64,000 nt of DNA from NCBI RefSeq assembly GCF_000763945.1, contig NZ_JQFJ01000002.1, positions 2,097,501 to 2,161,500 on the forward strand, in the 5' to 3' direction. Shown piece after piece: positions 55,363 to 64,000 of this stretch. The position numbers were made by a program, and so were the translations under genes. The notes under the pieces were generated by a model. It was not told the DNA's origin and made no database searches. It worked only from the letters and a program-made list of their open reading frames with translations. The stretch's first letter is position 1. Each line of letters opens with the position of its first letter. This stretch comes from Sphingopyxis sp. MWB1 (lineage in GTDB: Bacteria; Pseudomonadota; Alphaproteobacteria; Sphingomonadales; Sphingomonadaceae).

Positions 55363-55519
55363 CCCCAATCCTTCCCAAATCAGCAAGTCGGTGCGACAAG
55401 CGCAAATGTCTCATAGTTCGAACGACTTGGCAATTAATAGGAAGGCGCCTCATTAGGAGAGCATTAGGCACGTTTTCCGCGCGCCTAATCAACGATTCAT
55501 ATCCCGGCGCGCTTTGCGT

Positions 55520-56761
55520 TTAAATCAAACCCAGCATTAATCCCGCCAGGGCGGCTGACATGAGGTTGGACAGGCTGCCTGCCAGCAGCGCTTTCAACCC
55601 CAGGCGGGCAATCACCGGTCGCTGATTGGGGGCAAGCCCGCCGGTCACCGCCATCTGGATGGCAATCGAGCTGAAGTTGGCGAAACCACACAAGGCAAAG
55701 GTGCCGATCGCGACCGAGGTGGCGGACAAATCGCCCTGGACGCGGCCAAGGTCGATAAAGGCGACAAATTCGTTGAGCACGACCTTGGTGCCGAACAGGC
55801 CGCCGACGGTGCCGCTCTCCGCCCAGGGCACACCCATCAGATACATGACGGGGGCGAACAGCCAGCCGATGATTGCCTGAAAGGAAAGGTCGGGATAACC
55901 GAACCATGCGCCTATGCCGGCCAGCATGCCATTGGCGAGCGCCACCAGAGCGACAAAGGCCAGCACCATGGCGCCGACCGCCACGGCCAGTTTGACCCCG
56001 GTCTGCGCGCCCTGGGCCGCCGCCATGATGATATTGGCGGGTTTCTCTTCGTCATGGCTCGCCTCGGGCATGATCACCGGCTCTACTCCCAGGCTCTTGG
56101 GATCGTCGGGCATCATGATCTTGGCCATCAATATGCCGCCGGGCGCTGACATGAAACTGGCCGCCAGCAAATAGGGGAGAAGCTGCTCGCCGATCATGCT
56201 GGCATAGGCGCCCAGGATTGTTCCGGCGACACCCGCCATTCCGACGGTCATGATCGTGAACAGCTGGGAGGGGGTCAGGCTGGCGAGATAGGGACGAATG
56301 ACCAGCGGGGATTCGCTCTGTCCGACAAAGATATTCGCGGCGGACCCCAGGCTTTCGACCTTGGTGATACCCGTGATCTTCTGGATGGCGCCGCCGACCC
56401 ATTTGATCACCAATTGCATGATACCAAGATAATAAAGGATCGAAATCAGCGAAGCGAAGAAAATGATGACAGGCAAAGCCGCGATGGCAAAGCTGTTCGC
56501 GCCTATCTCCGGCGACGCTAAGGGCCCGAAAATAAAGTCGGTTCCCGCCTTGGCATAGCCCAAAAGATTGGACACGCCGTTAGACATAGCGAGAATAACC
56601 GCCCGCCCCCAAGGCGTCCCAATAACCAGCAGGGCAAATCCTGCTTGGAGCAAAAAGGCGGGTATCACGACGCGCAGGCGTATCCAGCGCCGGTTGGATG
56701 AAAAAAGCACGGCGATCCCCAAAAGGGCAGCAATCCCGAGCAGAGCGATGAGCCGTTCCAT
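55520..56761 (-). CDS. concentrative nucleoside transporter (NupC/CNT family)
   Basis: Inner-membrane sodium- or proton-coupled nucleoside importer, 413 residues. CNT features: GQSESPLVIRPYLA, MTVGMAGVAGTILGAYA and TKVVLNEFVAFIDLG, with about 10 hydrophobic segments. An upstream intergenic hairpin ATTAGGC / GCCTAAT (55463-55489) may end its transcript. Its substrate is inferred from family. Confidence 0.92.
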   Translation of the reverse strand: MERLIALLGIAALLGIAVLFSSNRRWIRLRVVIPAFLLQAGFALLVIGTPWGRAVILAMSNGVSNLLGYAKAGTDFIFGPLASPEIGANSFAIAALPVIIFFASLISILYYLGIMQLVIKWVGGAIQKITGITKVESLGSAANIFVGQSESPLVIRPYLASLTPSQLFTIMTVGMAGVAGTILGAYASMIGEQLLPYLLAASFMSAPGGILMAKIMMPDDPKSLGVEPVIMPEASHDEEKPANIIMAAAQGAQTGVKLAVAVGAMVLAFVALVALANGMLAGIGAWFGYPDLSFQAIIGWLFAPVMYLMGVPWAESGTVGGLFGTKVVLNEFVAFIDLGRVQGDLSATSVAIGTFALCGFANFSSIAIQMAVTGGLAPNQRPVIARLGLKALLAGSLSNLMSAALAGLMLGLI

Positions 56762-56888
56762 ATATGCTACGTCCAAAACCGATGTTCCGGCCTGTCTAGC
56801 GGGCTTTGACGCGGGGGCAAGGGGCGGCTGCTCCTGTGCTTTTTTTGTGCATCTTTCCAGCATCTCGAAAAACGACTATCGGGCAGCG

Positions 56889-57566
56889 ATGACCGACCTG
56901 ACTTCGGCGGCTTTGCCGCGGGCTGTATTGCCTTCGCTGTTTCTTTTCGCTCTCCTTTACGGGGGGATGGTTGTGCTGGCCGGGGTGCTGGGCAACAAGC
57001 AGGTCGCGCTGGGCGGCTGGCTGGCCGTGGAAGCGGGGATTTTCGCCTTTCTTCTGCTCGTCGCCCTGTCGAGCGCGACGGCGGAGCTGCATGGGCAGCG
57101 CATGGCGAACCGGATGGTAGTTTGGGGTTTTATTCCCTTAATTTTGTCTATTTTGCTTACCGCGCTCGTTTATATGCTGCCCGCCGCGCCCAAGATGGAG
57201 GCCGAAAGGCTGGCGGCGTTCGAGATGATATTGGGGCAGACGCCGCGCCTGATGGCGGCCGGAATTGTTGCCTATGGAACGTCGCAATTGCTGAATGTGA
57301 CGATTTTTTCGAAGCTGAGGGGAGACGGAAGCGCGCGCGGCGGGTCCTTGTGGCTGGCGGCACGCGGCGCGGTGGCGAGTGCGCTCAGCCAGATCGTCGA
57401 CACCTTGCTGTTCATCACCATCGCCTTTTACGGCGTCTTTCCCATCGCCAATCTGATGGCGGGGCAGATGATCGCCAAAGTGCTGCTCTCGCTGCTCGTC
57501 ATTCCTTTCGTGATTACCGGCCTTGTCGCGCTTGGCCGCCATATGGATAAAAAGGTCGCCGCATGA
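56889..57566 (+). CDS. VUT/YhhQ-family transporter, predicted queuosine precursor importer
   Basis: A 225-residue membrane protein with about six TM segments. The family's conserved stretches are [31 protein letters not shown] and [18 protein letters not shown]. YhhQ proteins import queuosine precursors, which agrees with the presence of gluQ. The stop overlaps the argB start (ATGA). Confidence 0.85.
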   Translation: MTDLTSAALPRAVLPSLFLFALLYGGMVVLAGVLGNKQVALGGWLAVEAGIFAFLLLVALSSATAELHGQRMANRMVVWGFIPLILSILLTALVYMLPAAPKMEAERLAAFEMILGQTPRLMAAGIVAYGTSQLLNVTIFSKLRGDGSARGGSLWLAARGAVASALSQIVDTLLFITIAFYGVFPIANLMAGQMIAKVLLSLLVIPFVITGLVALGRHMDKKVAA

Positions 57567-58501
57567 ACCCCAATCCCGCCTCCTCGCCTGCCGCTGCCTC
57601 GCCCCCCGACGCATCGGCCATGACCGACCTGCTCGCCAAGGCGGGGACGCTGGTCGAGGCGCTGCCCTATCTGCAGCGCTATGCCGGCGAGACCTTTGTG
57701 ATCAAATATGGCGGCCATGCGATGGGCGACCCCGAAGCGCAGCGCGACTTTGCCGAAGATGTCGTGCTGTTGAAGGCCGTCGGGATCAATCCGGTCGTCG
57801 TCCATGGCGGCGGCCCGCAGATCGGGGCGATGCTGAAGCAATTGGGGATCGAATCGACTTTTGTCGGCGGCCTGCGCGTGACCGATGCCGCGACCGCCGA
57901 AGTCGCCGAAATGGTGCTGGCGGGCAAGATCAACAAGGAAATCGTCGGCTGGATCGCCGCGCTCGGCGGGCGCGCGGTCGGCCTGTCGGGCAAGGATGCC
58001 AATCTGGTGCTCGCCGAAAAGGTGCGGCGCACCCAGCCCGACCCGACCTCGGGGATCGAGCGCCATGTCGACCTGGGTTTCGTCGGCGAACCGGTGGCGG
58101 TCGATCCGACGATCCTGACCAATTTGGCGAATGACAATTTTATTCCGGTGGTCGCCCCCGTGGCGCTGGGCGCCGATGGCGCCACCTATAATATCAATGC
58201 CGACACGATGGCGGGCGCGATTGCGGGCGCGCTGGGCGCCAAGCGCTTCTTTCTGCTGACCGATGTCGCCGGGGTGCTCGACAAGGCAGGGACGCTGCTG
58301 ACCGATCTCGATCGCAAGACCATTGACGGGTTAAAGGCCGATGAGACGATTACCGGCGGAATGATCCCCAAGGTGGACACATGTTTGTCGGCGGTCGATG
58401 CCGGGGTCGAAGCCGCGGTGATTCTGGACGGACGCATCCCCCATGGCATGTTGCTGGAAATTTTCACGGCAAGGGGTGCAGGCACGCTGATCCATCGCTA
58501 A
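57563..58501 (+). CDS. argB: N-acetylglutamate kinase
   Basis: Second step of arginine synthesis. The 312-residue protein has [25 protein letters not shown], the [11 protein letters not shown] segment and [14 protein letters not shown] at the end. A Pro/Ala-rich 19-residue N-terminal extension precedes a second Met (57620), so the true start could be there. Coupled to the upstream transporter gene. Confidence 0.95.
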   Translation: MNPNPASSPAAASPPDASAMTDLLAKAGTLVEALPYLQRYAGETFVIKYGGHAMGDPEAQRDFAEDVVLLKAVGINPVVVHGGGPQIGAMLKQLGIESTFVGGLRVTDAATAEVAEMVLAGKINKEIVGWIAALGGRAVGLSGKDANLVLAEKVRRTQPDPTSGIERHVDLGFVGEPVAVDPTILTNLANDNFIPVVAPVALGADGATYNINADTMAGAIAGALGAKRFFLLTDVAGVLDKAGTLLTDLDRKTIDGLKADETITGGMIPKVDTCLSAVDAGVEAAVILDGRIPHGMLLEIFTARGAGTLIHR

Positions 58502-58558
58502 AAGCCATATCCATAAAAAGCCTCTCGGCATTACGTCGCAGCATTACGGAGATCGACC

Positions 58559-58867
58559 TTGTTTCTCATGCTTCTCCAGATCGTGGATATTTTGCTCACC
58601 ATATTATGGTGGTTCATCATCGCGCAGGCGGTGATGTCGTGGCTGATCGCGTTCAACGTCATCAACACGCATAATGAATTTGTCGGCCAGCTCTGGAACG
58701 TGCTCGACCGGATCACCGAGCCGCTCTACCGCCCCTTCCGGCGCATCATGCCCGATTTCGGCGGGCTCGACCTGACCCCGATGCTGGTGCTGATCCTGAT
58801 CATCATCATCCAGGGGCCGGTGCTGCAATATCTCGCGCGCTTTGCCTATAACAGCGGAATGGTCTGA
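58559..58867 (+). CDS. YggT-family membrane protein
   Basis: A 102-residue inner-membrane protein with two TM segments and the YggT core [16 protein letters not shown]...[25 protein letters not shown] split over the loop. A TTG start is chosen because GGAG at 58548-58551 is 7 bp upstream; an ATG nine bases later is possible. The stop overlaps the folD start. Confidence 0.88.
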   Translation: MFLMLLQIVDILLTILWWFIIAQAVMSWLIAFNVINTHNEFVGQLWNVLDRITEPLYRPFRRIMPDFGGLDLTPMLVLILIIIIQGPVLQYLARFAYNSGMV

Positions 58868-59766
58868 TGGCCGCCGCATCCGGGATGATTGACGGCAAGG
58901 CCTTTGCCGCGGGCCTGCGGGCGCGCATCGCCGAGGCTGTTCCCGCCTTTCGCGCCGCGACGGGCCGCGCGCCGGGACTGGCGGTCGTGCTGGTCGGCGA
59001 CGATCCCGCAAGCGCGGTCTATGTCGGGTCGAAGGGCAAGGCGACGCGCGCCGCGGGCATGGAAAGTTTCGAACATCGGCTGCCCGCGAGCGCGACGCAG
59101 GACGAGGTCGAGGCGCTGTTGGCAGAGCTTAACGCCGACGAGGCCGTCGATGGCATTTTGCTGCAATTGCCGCTGCCCTCGCACCTTGACGAGCAAAGGG
59201 CGGTCGCCACCATCCATCCCGACAAGGATGTCGACGGATTGACCCCGGTGAGCGCGGGGCGCCTTGCGCTCGGCATCCCCGGCATGGTGCCCTGCACCCC
59301 CTATGGCTGCCTGTTGCTGCTTCAGGACCGGTTGGGCGATCTGAGCGGCAAGGATGCGATTGTCGTCGGCCGGTCGATTCTGGTCGGCAAGCCGATGGGG
59401 CAATTGCTGCTGGGCGCCAATTGCACCGTCACCATGGCGCATAGCCGGACGCGCGATCTGCCCGCGCTGGTGCGCCGCGCCGACATTGTCGTGGCGGCGG
59501 TCGGCCGTGCCGAGATGGTCAAGCGCGACTGGATCAAGCCCGGCGCGATCGTCATCGACGTCGGGATCAACCGTCTGCCCCCCGCAGAAGGCGAGGCCAA
59601 GGGACGGCTGGTCGGCGATGTCGATTATATGGGCGTCGCCGAAGTGGCGGGCGCGATTACCCCGGTTCCGGGCGGTGTCGGCCCGATGACCATCGCCTGC
59701 CTGCTGCGCAATACGCTGGTTGCCGCGCACCGCCGCGCGGGCCTTGCCGACCCCGAGGGGTTTTGA
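58867..59766 (+). CDS. folD: bifunctional methylenetetrahydrofolate dehydrogenase/cyclohydrolase
   Basis: One-carbon metabolism enzyme of 299 residues. Signatures seen: [45 protein letters not shown] and [16 protein letters not shown], then GGVGPMT. The ATG at 58867 shares a base with the yggT stop. Confidence 0.96.
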   Translation: MAAASGMIDGKAFAAGLRARIAEAVPAFRAATGRAPGLAVVLVGDDPASAVYVGSKGKATRAAGMESFEHRLPASATQDEVEALLAELNADEAVDGILLQLPLPSHLDEQRAVATIHPDKDVDGLTPVSAGRLALGIPGMVPCTPYGCLLLLQDRLGDLSGKDAIVVGRSILVGKPMGQLLLGANCTVTMAHSRTRDLPALVRRADIVVAAVGRAEMVKRDWIKPGAIVIDVGINRLPPAEGEAKGRLVGDVDYMGVAEVAGAITPVPGGVGPMTIACLLRNTLVAAHRRAGLADPEGF

Positions 59767-60455
59767 TGCGGATCGCCGGGATACGGGGCATTGCCGCGGC
59801 GCTGACCCTGTCCCTGCTTTCCGCCTGCGCCGCCGCGCCGCGCGGCGACATATATCAGCGGCCGCTGGCGGCCAATCCCAGCGCCTTTGTCGCCGCCGAG
59901 ATCGGCTTTGCGCAACTGGCTGAGCAGAAAGGCCAGTGGGCGGCCTTTCGCGAAACCGCGCATCCCGACGCGCTGATGTTCGTGCCGGAGCGGGTGGTGG
60001 CGCGCGACTGGCTGAGACAGCAGCACGAGCCCGCGGAGCCGCTGCGCTGGCAGCCCCATGCGGTTTATTATAGCTGCGACGGCAATGTCGGCGTGACGAG
60101 CGGCGCGTGGCAAAAGGGCGGCGAGACGGGCTTTTTCAACAGCGTCTGGCTGCGCGATGACAAGGGTAAGCTGCACTGGGCGCTGCGAATGGGCGACCGG
60201 CTGGACAGCCCGCGCATCGCCCCCGATTTCATTGCGACGCGCAAGGCGGCGTGCAAGCCCCGGCGCGAGGCGCTGCCGCCGCCCGGCGGCAATCCGGCCG
60301 CAGCGATGGTAGCGGGCATGGCAAAGGATGCGACGCTGGAATGGGATGTTTCCGCCGATAGCCGGGGCAAGCCGCGCCTGATCGTGCGGTTGTGGAATGG
60401 CGAGGCGATGGAAAATGTGATCGACGACCGGGTCGAGGGGGCGGGCCTTCCATGA
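59766..60455 (+). CDS. putative lipoprotein with NTF2/SnoaL-like fold
   Basis: A 229-residue protein with lipobox LLSACAA near residue 20. The mature region FVAAEIGFAQLAEQKGQWAAF and GVTSGAWQKGGETGFFNSVW, then DDKGKLHWALRMGD, resembles NTF2-like domains. Its start overlaps the folD stop and its stop overlaps the marC start, so it is fixed in the operon. Function not recognised. Confidence 0.78.
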   Translation: MRIAGIRGIAAALTLSLLSACAAAPRGDIYQRPLAANPSAFVAAEIGFAQLAEQKGQWAAFRETAHPDALMFVPERVVARDWLRQQHEPAEPLRWQPHAVYYSCDGNVGVTSGAWQKGGETGFFNSVWLRDDKGKLHWALRMGDRLDSPRIAPDFIATRKAACKPRREALPPPGGNPAAAMVAGMAKDATLEWDVSADSRGKPRLIVRLWNGEAMENVIDDRVEGAGLP

Positions 60456-61081
60456 TCGACCTGTTCATCTCTGCCTTTGTCACCCTGTTCGTGGTGATCG
60501 ACCCGCCGGGCTGTGCGCCCATTTATGCGAGCCTGACCGCCGAGGCGAGCGCGGCGCAGCGCCGCGCCATGGCGGTGCGCGCCATTTTGATCGCGGGCTG
60601 TATCCTGATTTTCTTTGCCATGTTCGGCGAAGCCTTGCTGTCCTTTCTGCACATCGACCTCGACAGTTTCCGCGTCGCGGGCGGGATCATGCTGTTCATG
60701 ATCGCCATCGACATGGTGTTTGAAAAGCGCACCGAACGGCGCGAACAGCGCGCCGAAAAGGTGATGGCGACCCCCGAGGTCGAGGATGTGTCGGTGTTTC
60801 CGATGGCGATGCCGATGCTGGCGGGTCCCGGCTCGATTGCGTCGGTGATGCTGCTGGTGTCGCATAATCACGGGCTGGAAAATGCCTTTGTGATCTTTGC
60901 CGCGCTGTCGCTGGTGCTGCTGTTGACGCTCGCCGCGCTACTGAGCGCCGGGCCGCTGATGCGCCTGATCGGGCAGCAGGGCGAGGCGGTGATCACGCGC
61001 CTGCTGGGCGTGTTGCTGGCCGCGCTGGCCGCGCAATTTGTGATCGACGGGCTGAAGGCGAGTTTCCCCTCGCTGGGGTGA
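60452..61081 (+). CDS. MarC-family integral membrane protein
   Basis: A 209-residue inner-membrane protein with six TM segments: FVTLFVVIDPPGCAPIYASL at the N-terminus and AMPMLAGPGSIASVMLL in the middle are MarC/UPF0056 markers. The activity is unknown; resistance is not implied. ATGA overlap with the preceding lipoprotein gene. Confidence 0.9.
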   Translation: MIDLFISAFVTLFVVIDPPGCAPIYASLTAEASAAQRRAMAVRAILIAGCILIFFAMFGEALLSFLHIDLDSFRVAGGIMLFMIAIDMVFEKRTERREQRAEKVMATPEVEDVSVFPMAMPMLAGPGSIASVMLLVSHNHGLENAFVIFAALSLVLLLTLAALLSAGPLMRLIGQQGEAVITRLLGVLLAALAAQFVIDGLKASFPSLG

Positions 61082-61096
61082 CACGCCGGGCTGACA

Positions 61097-61135
61097 AAGA
61101 AGGGGGCGGTGCGCTGGTGCGCCCGCCCCCCTTTA
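61097..61135. terminator. bidirectional terminator after marC
   Basis: AAGAAGGGGGCGGTGCGC / GCGCCCGCCCCCCTTT hairpin with flanking A and T tracts, between convergent marC and the HhH-protein gene. Confidence 0.82.
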
Positions 61136-61155
61136 ACAATCCATGTTCTTGACGA

Positions 61156-61719
61156 TCAGAGCGTTCCGCCGAGCGCGCCATATTTGGCTTCGAAACCGGC
61201 CTGATCCTTGCGCGCGAGATAGCCCGCCTGATCGACCCAATTGTCGCGCGTGATCCGCCCTTGAAAAGTGCCGAGCTGGGGATCGATCGCCGCAATATCT
61301 TCCTCGGTCCAGGCGGCGATCTGTTCAAAGCGGGTGATGCCAAGGCTGTTGAGCAGCGTGACCAGCTTTGGCCCGACACCCTTCATCAATTGCAGATTAT
61401 CCGCCGGCTGGGCCGAGGGTACGGCGTCGGCGGGCGGCATCCGCTCGATCCCCGGCGCGGCGACGGGGGGCGCGGGCGGCTCGGCTGGAGGCGCGGTGGG
61501 CGCGGGTTCGGGCTTTTTGAAGCGCGCGGGTTCGGCCGCGATGATATCGGGCTTTTTGGGTTCGAGCGGCTTGGCCGGTTTTTCGGGGGCCGCGGGCGGC
61601 GCCACCTCGTCCGGCATTTCGGGGCGGTTGCGGGCAAAAAGCCACCAGACAAGCGCGATAGCGACGATCGCCACGACCAGCGCGACGATCCAATTTTCCT
61701 GAAGCCAGAGCATAGACAT
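61156..61719 (-). CDS. membrane-anchored helix-hairpin-helix protein
   Basis: A 187-residue protein: one N-terminal TM segment (IVALVVAIVAIALVWWLF), a long Pro/Ala/Glu linker (residues about 35-105) and a C-terminal domain NLQLMKGVGPKLVTLLNSLG-ITRFEQIAAWTEEDI of the helix-hairpin-helix kind seen in DUF4332 and flap-endonuclease-like proteins. No catalytic residues are evident. It may bind nucleic acid at the membrane, which is inference. Confidence 0.8.
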   Translation of the reverse strand: MSMLWLQENWIVALVVAIVAIALVWWLFARNRPEMPDEVAPPAAPEKPAKPLEPKKPDIIAAEPARFKKPEPAPTAPPAEPPAPPVAAPGIERMPPADAVPSAQPADNLQLMKGVGPKLVTLLNSLGITRFEQIAAWTEEDIAAIDPQLGTFQGRITRDNWVDQAGYLARKDQAGFEAKYGALGGTL

Positions 61720-61784
61720 TCTCCCTGCTGTTCGATCAGTTTATGACGGGGAAGCCCGGGGGTCCACCCCGCCACGGGGGCGGA

Positions 61785-63062
61785 TCAGCGCGCCTCGCGT
61801 GCGACTTCGCGCCAGCCGATGTCGCGGCGGCAAAAGCCCGAGGCAAAGTCGATCTTGTCGACCGCCGCATAGGCGCGCGCCTGCGCTTCGGTGACGGTGG
61901 GGGCAATGGCGGTGACATTGAGCACGCGGCCCCCGGCGGCGACGAGCACGCCATCGGCGCGCGCGGTGCCCGCGTGAAAGACGCGCACCCCGCCGGCTTC
62001 GGCATCGGCGATATGGCGGATCGCGCCGCCTTTTTCGGGCGTGCCGGGATAGCCCTTTGCCGCCATCACCACCGTCAGCGCATAGCCGCCGGTGAAGGTG
62101 GGCGCGGGAGCCTCGGCAAGCGTTCCGGTGGCGGCGGCGTGGAGGAGCGCGGCGAAATCGCCCTTGAAGCGCATCATCAGCACCTGGCATTCGGGATCGC
62201 CGAAGCGGCAATTATATTCGATGAGCTTTGGTCCCGCCTCGGTCAGCATCAGCCCGGCGAAGAGCACGCCGACATAGGGGGTGCCATCGGCGGCGAGCGT
62301 GTCGACGGTGGGGCGGATGATCTGATCCATCACCGCCTGTTGCAATTCCGGCGTGAGGACGGGCGCGGGGCTGTAGGCGCCCATGCCGCCGGTGTTGGGG
62401 CCGACATCGCCGTCGCCGACGCGCTTGTGATCCTGCGCGCTGCCAAAGGCGACGACATGCTGGCCGTCGGACAGGGCGAAGAAGCTCGCTTCCTCCCCGG
62501 TCATAAATTCCTCGATCACCACTTCGGCGCCTGCGCCGCCAAAGGCGCCGCCGAACATGTCGGCGATGGCGCCCTCGGCCTCGGTGCGGCTTTCGGCAAT
62601 GATCACGCCCTTGCCCGCGGCCAGCCCGTCGGCCTTGATCACCACGGGAATGGCGATATCATCGAGCGCGGCGAGCGCCTCCTGCGCGCTGGTGCAGCGG
62701 ACATAGGCGGCGGTCGGGATGTTTGCGCGGGCGCATAAATCCTTGGTAAAACCCTTGGACCCCTCCAGCTGGGCGGCGGCGGCATCGGGGCCGAAAACGG
62801 CAATGCCAAGCGCGCGGAGGCGATTGCCCAGCCCCGCGACCAGCGGCGCCTCTGGCCCCACCACGACCAGCTGGATGCGATGCGCCTCGACAAAGGCGAC
62901 CAGCTTGTCGAGATCGTCGACCGCAATCGGCGCGCATTCGGCATAGGTTTCAATGCCGGGGTTGCCGGGGGTGGCATAGAGCTTGGCGCAGCTTGGCGAT
63001 TGTGCCAGTTGCCAGGCGAGGGCATGTTCGCGGCCCCCCGACCCGATAAGCAGGATATTCAT
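61785..63062 (-). CDS. purD: phosphoribosylamine-glycine ligase
   Basis: Purine biosynthesis, GAR synthetase, 425 residues. N-terminal [20 protein letters not shown]-grasp [15 protein letters not shown] and [14 protein letters not shown], and [13 protein letters not shown] are all diagnostic. AAGGAG lies 7 bp upstream of the ATG at 63062. The start codon overlaps head to head with that of xseA. Confidence 0.97.
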   Translation of the reverse strand: MNILLIGSGGREHALAWQLAQSPSCAKLYATPGNPGIETYAECAPIAVDDLDKLVAFVEAHRIQLVVVGPEAPLVAGLGNRLRALGIAVFGPDAAAAQLEGSKGFTKDLCARANIPTAAYVRCTSAQEALAALDDIAIPVVIKADGLAAGKGVIIAESRTEAEGAIADMFGGAFGGAGAEVVIEEFMTGEEASFFALSDGQHVVAFGSAQDHKRVGDGDVGPNTGGMGAYSPAPVLTPELQQAVMDQIIRPTVDTLAADGTPYVGVLFAGLMLTEAGPKLIEYNCRFGDPECQVLMMRFKGDFAALLHAAATGTLAEAPAPTFTGGYALTVVMAAKGYPGTPEKGGAIRHIADAEAGGVRVFHAGTARADGVLVAAGGRVLNVTAIAPTVTEAQARAYAAVDKIDFASGFCRRDIGWREVAREAR

Positions 63063-64000
63063 GGTAGCTCCTTTTCCCGATCCGGCGTCCGATGGCGATA
63101 CGCCCGCGCGGCTGTTAGCCGAGGCATCGCGCGGCGACAATGCACCCGCCCTGTCGGTCGGCCAATTATCCGCCGCGATCAAGCGCGCGGTAGAGGACGG
63201 CTTTTCGCGCGTGCGGGTGCGCGGCGAATTGTCGGGCGCCAAACGCGCGGCGTCGGGGCATTTCTATGCCGCGCTCAAGGACGATAATGCGCTGATCGAC
63301 ATGGTGATGTGGAAGGGGCAGGCGGCGCGGCTCGCCTTTCGGCCCGAAGACGGGATCGAGGTGATCGCGACGGGGCGCGTCACCACCTATGCCGGGCGGT
63401 CCAAATATCAGCTCGTCGTCGACAGCCTGGAGGTGGCGGGCGAAGGCGCGCTGATGCTGCTTTTCGAAAAGCTCAAGGCGCGGCTGGGCGGCGAGGGGCT
63501 TTTCGACCGGGAGCGCAAGCAGGGTCTGCCCTTTCTGCCGCGCACCATCGGCGTGGTGACATCGCCGACGGGGGCGGTGATCCGCGACATATTGCACCGG
63601 CTGGCGGATCGCTGTCCGGCGCATGTGCTCGTCTGGCCCGTGCTGGTGCAGGGAGAGGGCGCGGCGGCGCAGGTCGCCAATGCGGTGCGCGGCTTTGACG
63701 CGCTTCGGCCCGGGGGCGCGGTGCCCCGGCCCGACCTCTTGATCGTCGCGCGCGGCGGCGGGTCGATCGAGGATCTGTGGGCGTTCAACGAAGAACCGGT
63801 GGTACGCGCCATCGCCGATTGCTCGATTCCGGTGATCAGCGCGGTGGGGCATGAAACCGACGTCACCCTGGCCGACTATGCCGCCGACCGCCGCGCGCCC
63901 ACGCCTACGGCGGCAGCCGAGATGGCGGTGCCGGTGCGCGCCGAACTGCAGGCACAGCTTGCGACATGGCAAGGGCGGCTGATGGGCGCGGCCAATCGCG
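63061..64000 (+). CDS. xseA: exodeoxyribonuclease VII large subunit, partial
   Basis: DNA repair exonuclease subunit; 313 codons are present and the gene runs off the right edge. The N-terminal OB-fold is seen in [27 protein letters not shown], and the catalytic domain in [34 protein letters not shown] and [20 protein letters not shown]. The ATG at 63061 shares two bases with the purD start on the other strand; AGGA at 63051-63054 is the likely ribosome site. The start is the only suitable Met upstream of the conserved region. Confidence 0.93.
   Translation, partial: MVAPFPDPASDGDTPARLLAEASRGDNAPALSVGQLSAAIKRAVEDGFSRVRVRGELSGAKRAASGHFYAALKDDNALIDMVMWKGQAARLAFRPEDGIEVIATGRVTTYAGRSKYQLVVDSLEVAGEGALMLLFEKLKARLGGEGLFDRERKQGLPFLPRTIGVVTSPTGAVIRDILHRLADRCPAHVLVWPVLVQGEGAAAQVANAVRGFDALRPGGAVPRPDLLIVARGGGSIEDLWAFNEEPVVRAIADCSIPVISAVGHETDVTLADYAADRRAPTPTAAAEMAVPVRAELQAQLATWQGRLMGAANR

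Overview
The window is a GC-rich chromosomal segment with tightly packed, often ATGA-coupled genes. The outer-membrane TonB receptor type, the split 4-hydroxyacyl-CoA style acyl-CoA genes, the twin-TM/cobO gene order and the intergenic palindromic repeats all point to a free-living alphaproteobacterium of the Sphingomonadales, probably Sphingopyxis-like. This is inferred from protein character and gene order, not from a search. No rRNA, tRNA, CRISPR array, insertion sequence or prophage was recognised.

1-3089: the 3' part of an RND efflux locus on the minus strand (adaptor lipoprotein plus the start of an AcrB-type pump that runs off the left edge).

3228-22400: a complete-looking pectin / galacturonate utilisation locus. 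A TonB receptor, a PL1 pectate lyase, a GH43 enzyme, two exported esterases and a secreted cupin handle the polymer. An ExuT-type transporter brings hexuronates in. UxaC, a UxuB/UxaB-type reductase and UxaA take galacturonate to 2-keto-3-deoxygluconate (KDG), while an RpiB-fold DhuI-like isomerase and a KduD-like dehydrogenase take the unsaturated-uronate branch to KDG; KdgK phosphorylates it. A LacI-family regulator sits at the left end. Four copies of a palindrome centred on ACCGGT (GACACCGGTTACC / GACACCGGTGTC) lie exactly in front of the lacI/dhuI, lyase, receptor and uxaA/FAH-hydrolase promoters, so the regulon can be read from the sequence. An FAH-family hydratase of unknown step is under the most perfect operator.

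22397-30029: a LysR regulator divergent from a valine-degradation operon (mmsA, two small lipoproteins including an I78-type inhibitor, isobutyryl-CoA dehydrogenase, 3-hydroxyisobutyryl-CoA hydrolase, enoyl-CoA hydratase, mmsB).

30263-45082: an acyl-CoA/lipid catabolic region: FadJ-like bifunctional enzyme, serine hydrolase, four SDRs, a zinc alcohol dehydrogenase, a GPH-type MFS transporter, an APH-fold kinase plus an acyl-CoA dehydrogenase that together look like the two halves of ACAD10/11 (4-hydroxyacyl-CoA catabolism), and an acyl-CoA dehydrogenase pair in which only one partner keeps the catalytic Glu segment. Two copies of TT(T/G)ACG-N4-CGTAAA mark likely shared control.

45187-64000: mostly housekeeping: ppc, YbaY-like lipoprotein, HNH endonuclease, gluQ, HIG1 protein, cobalamin adenosyltransferase, ergothioneine genes egtB-egtD, hydroxybutyryl-CoA dehydrogenase, MliC-like and crystallin-like envelope proteins, nucleoside transporter, queuosine-precursor transporter, argB, yggT, folD, marC, an HhH membrane protein, purD and the start of xseA, the last two with overlapping head-to-head start codons.

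At least four families of short intergenic palindromic repeats are scattered from 8 kb to 45 kb, one of which supplies the ribosome binding site of mmsB.
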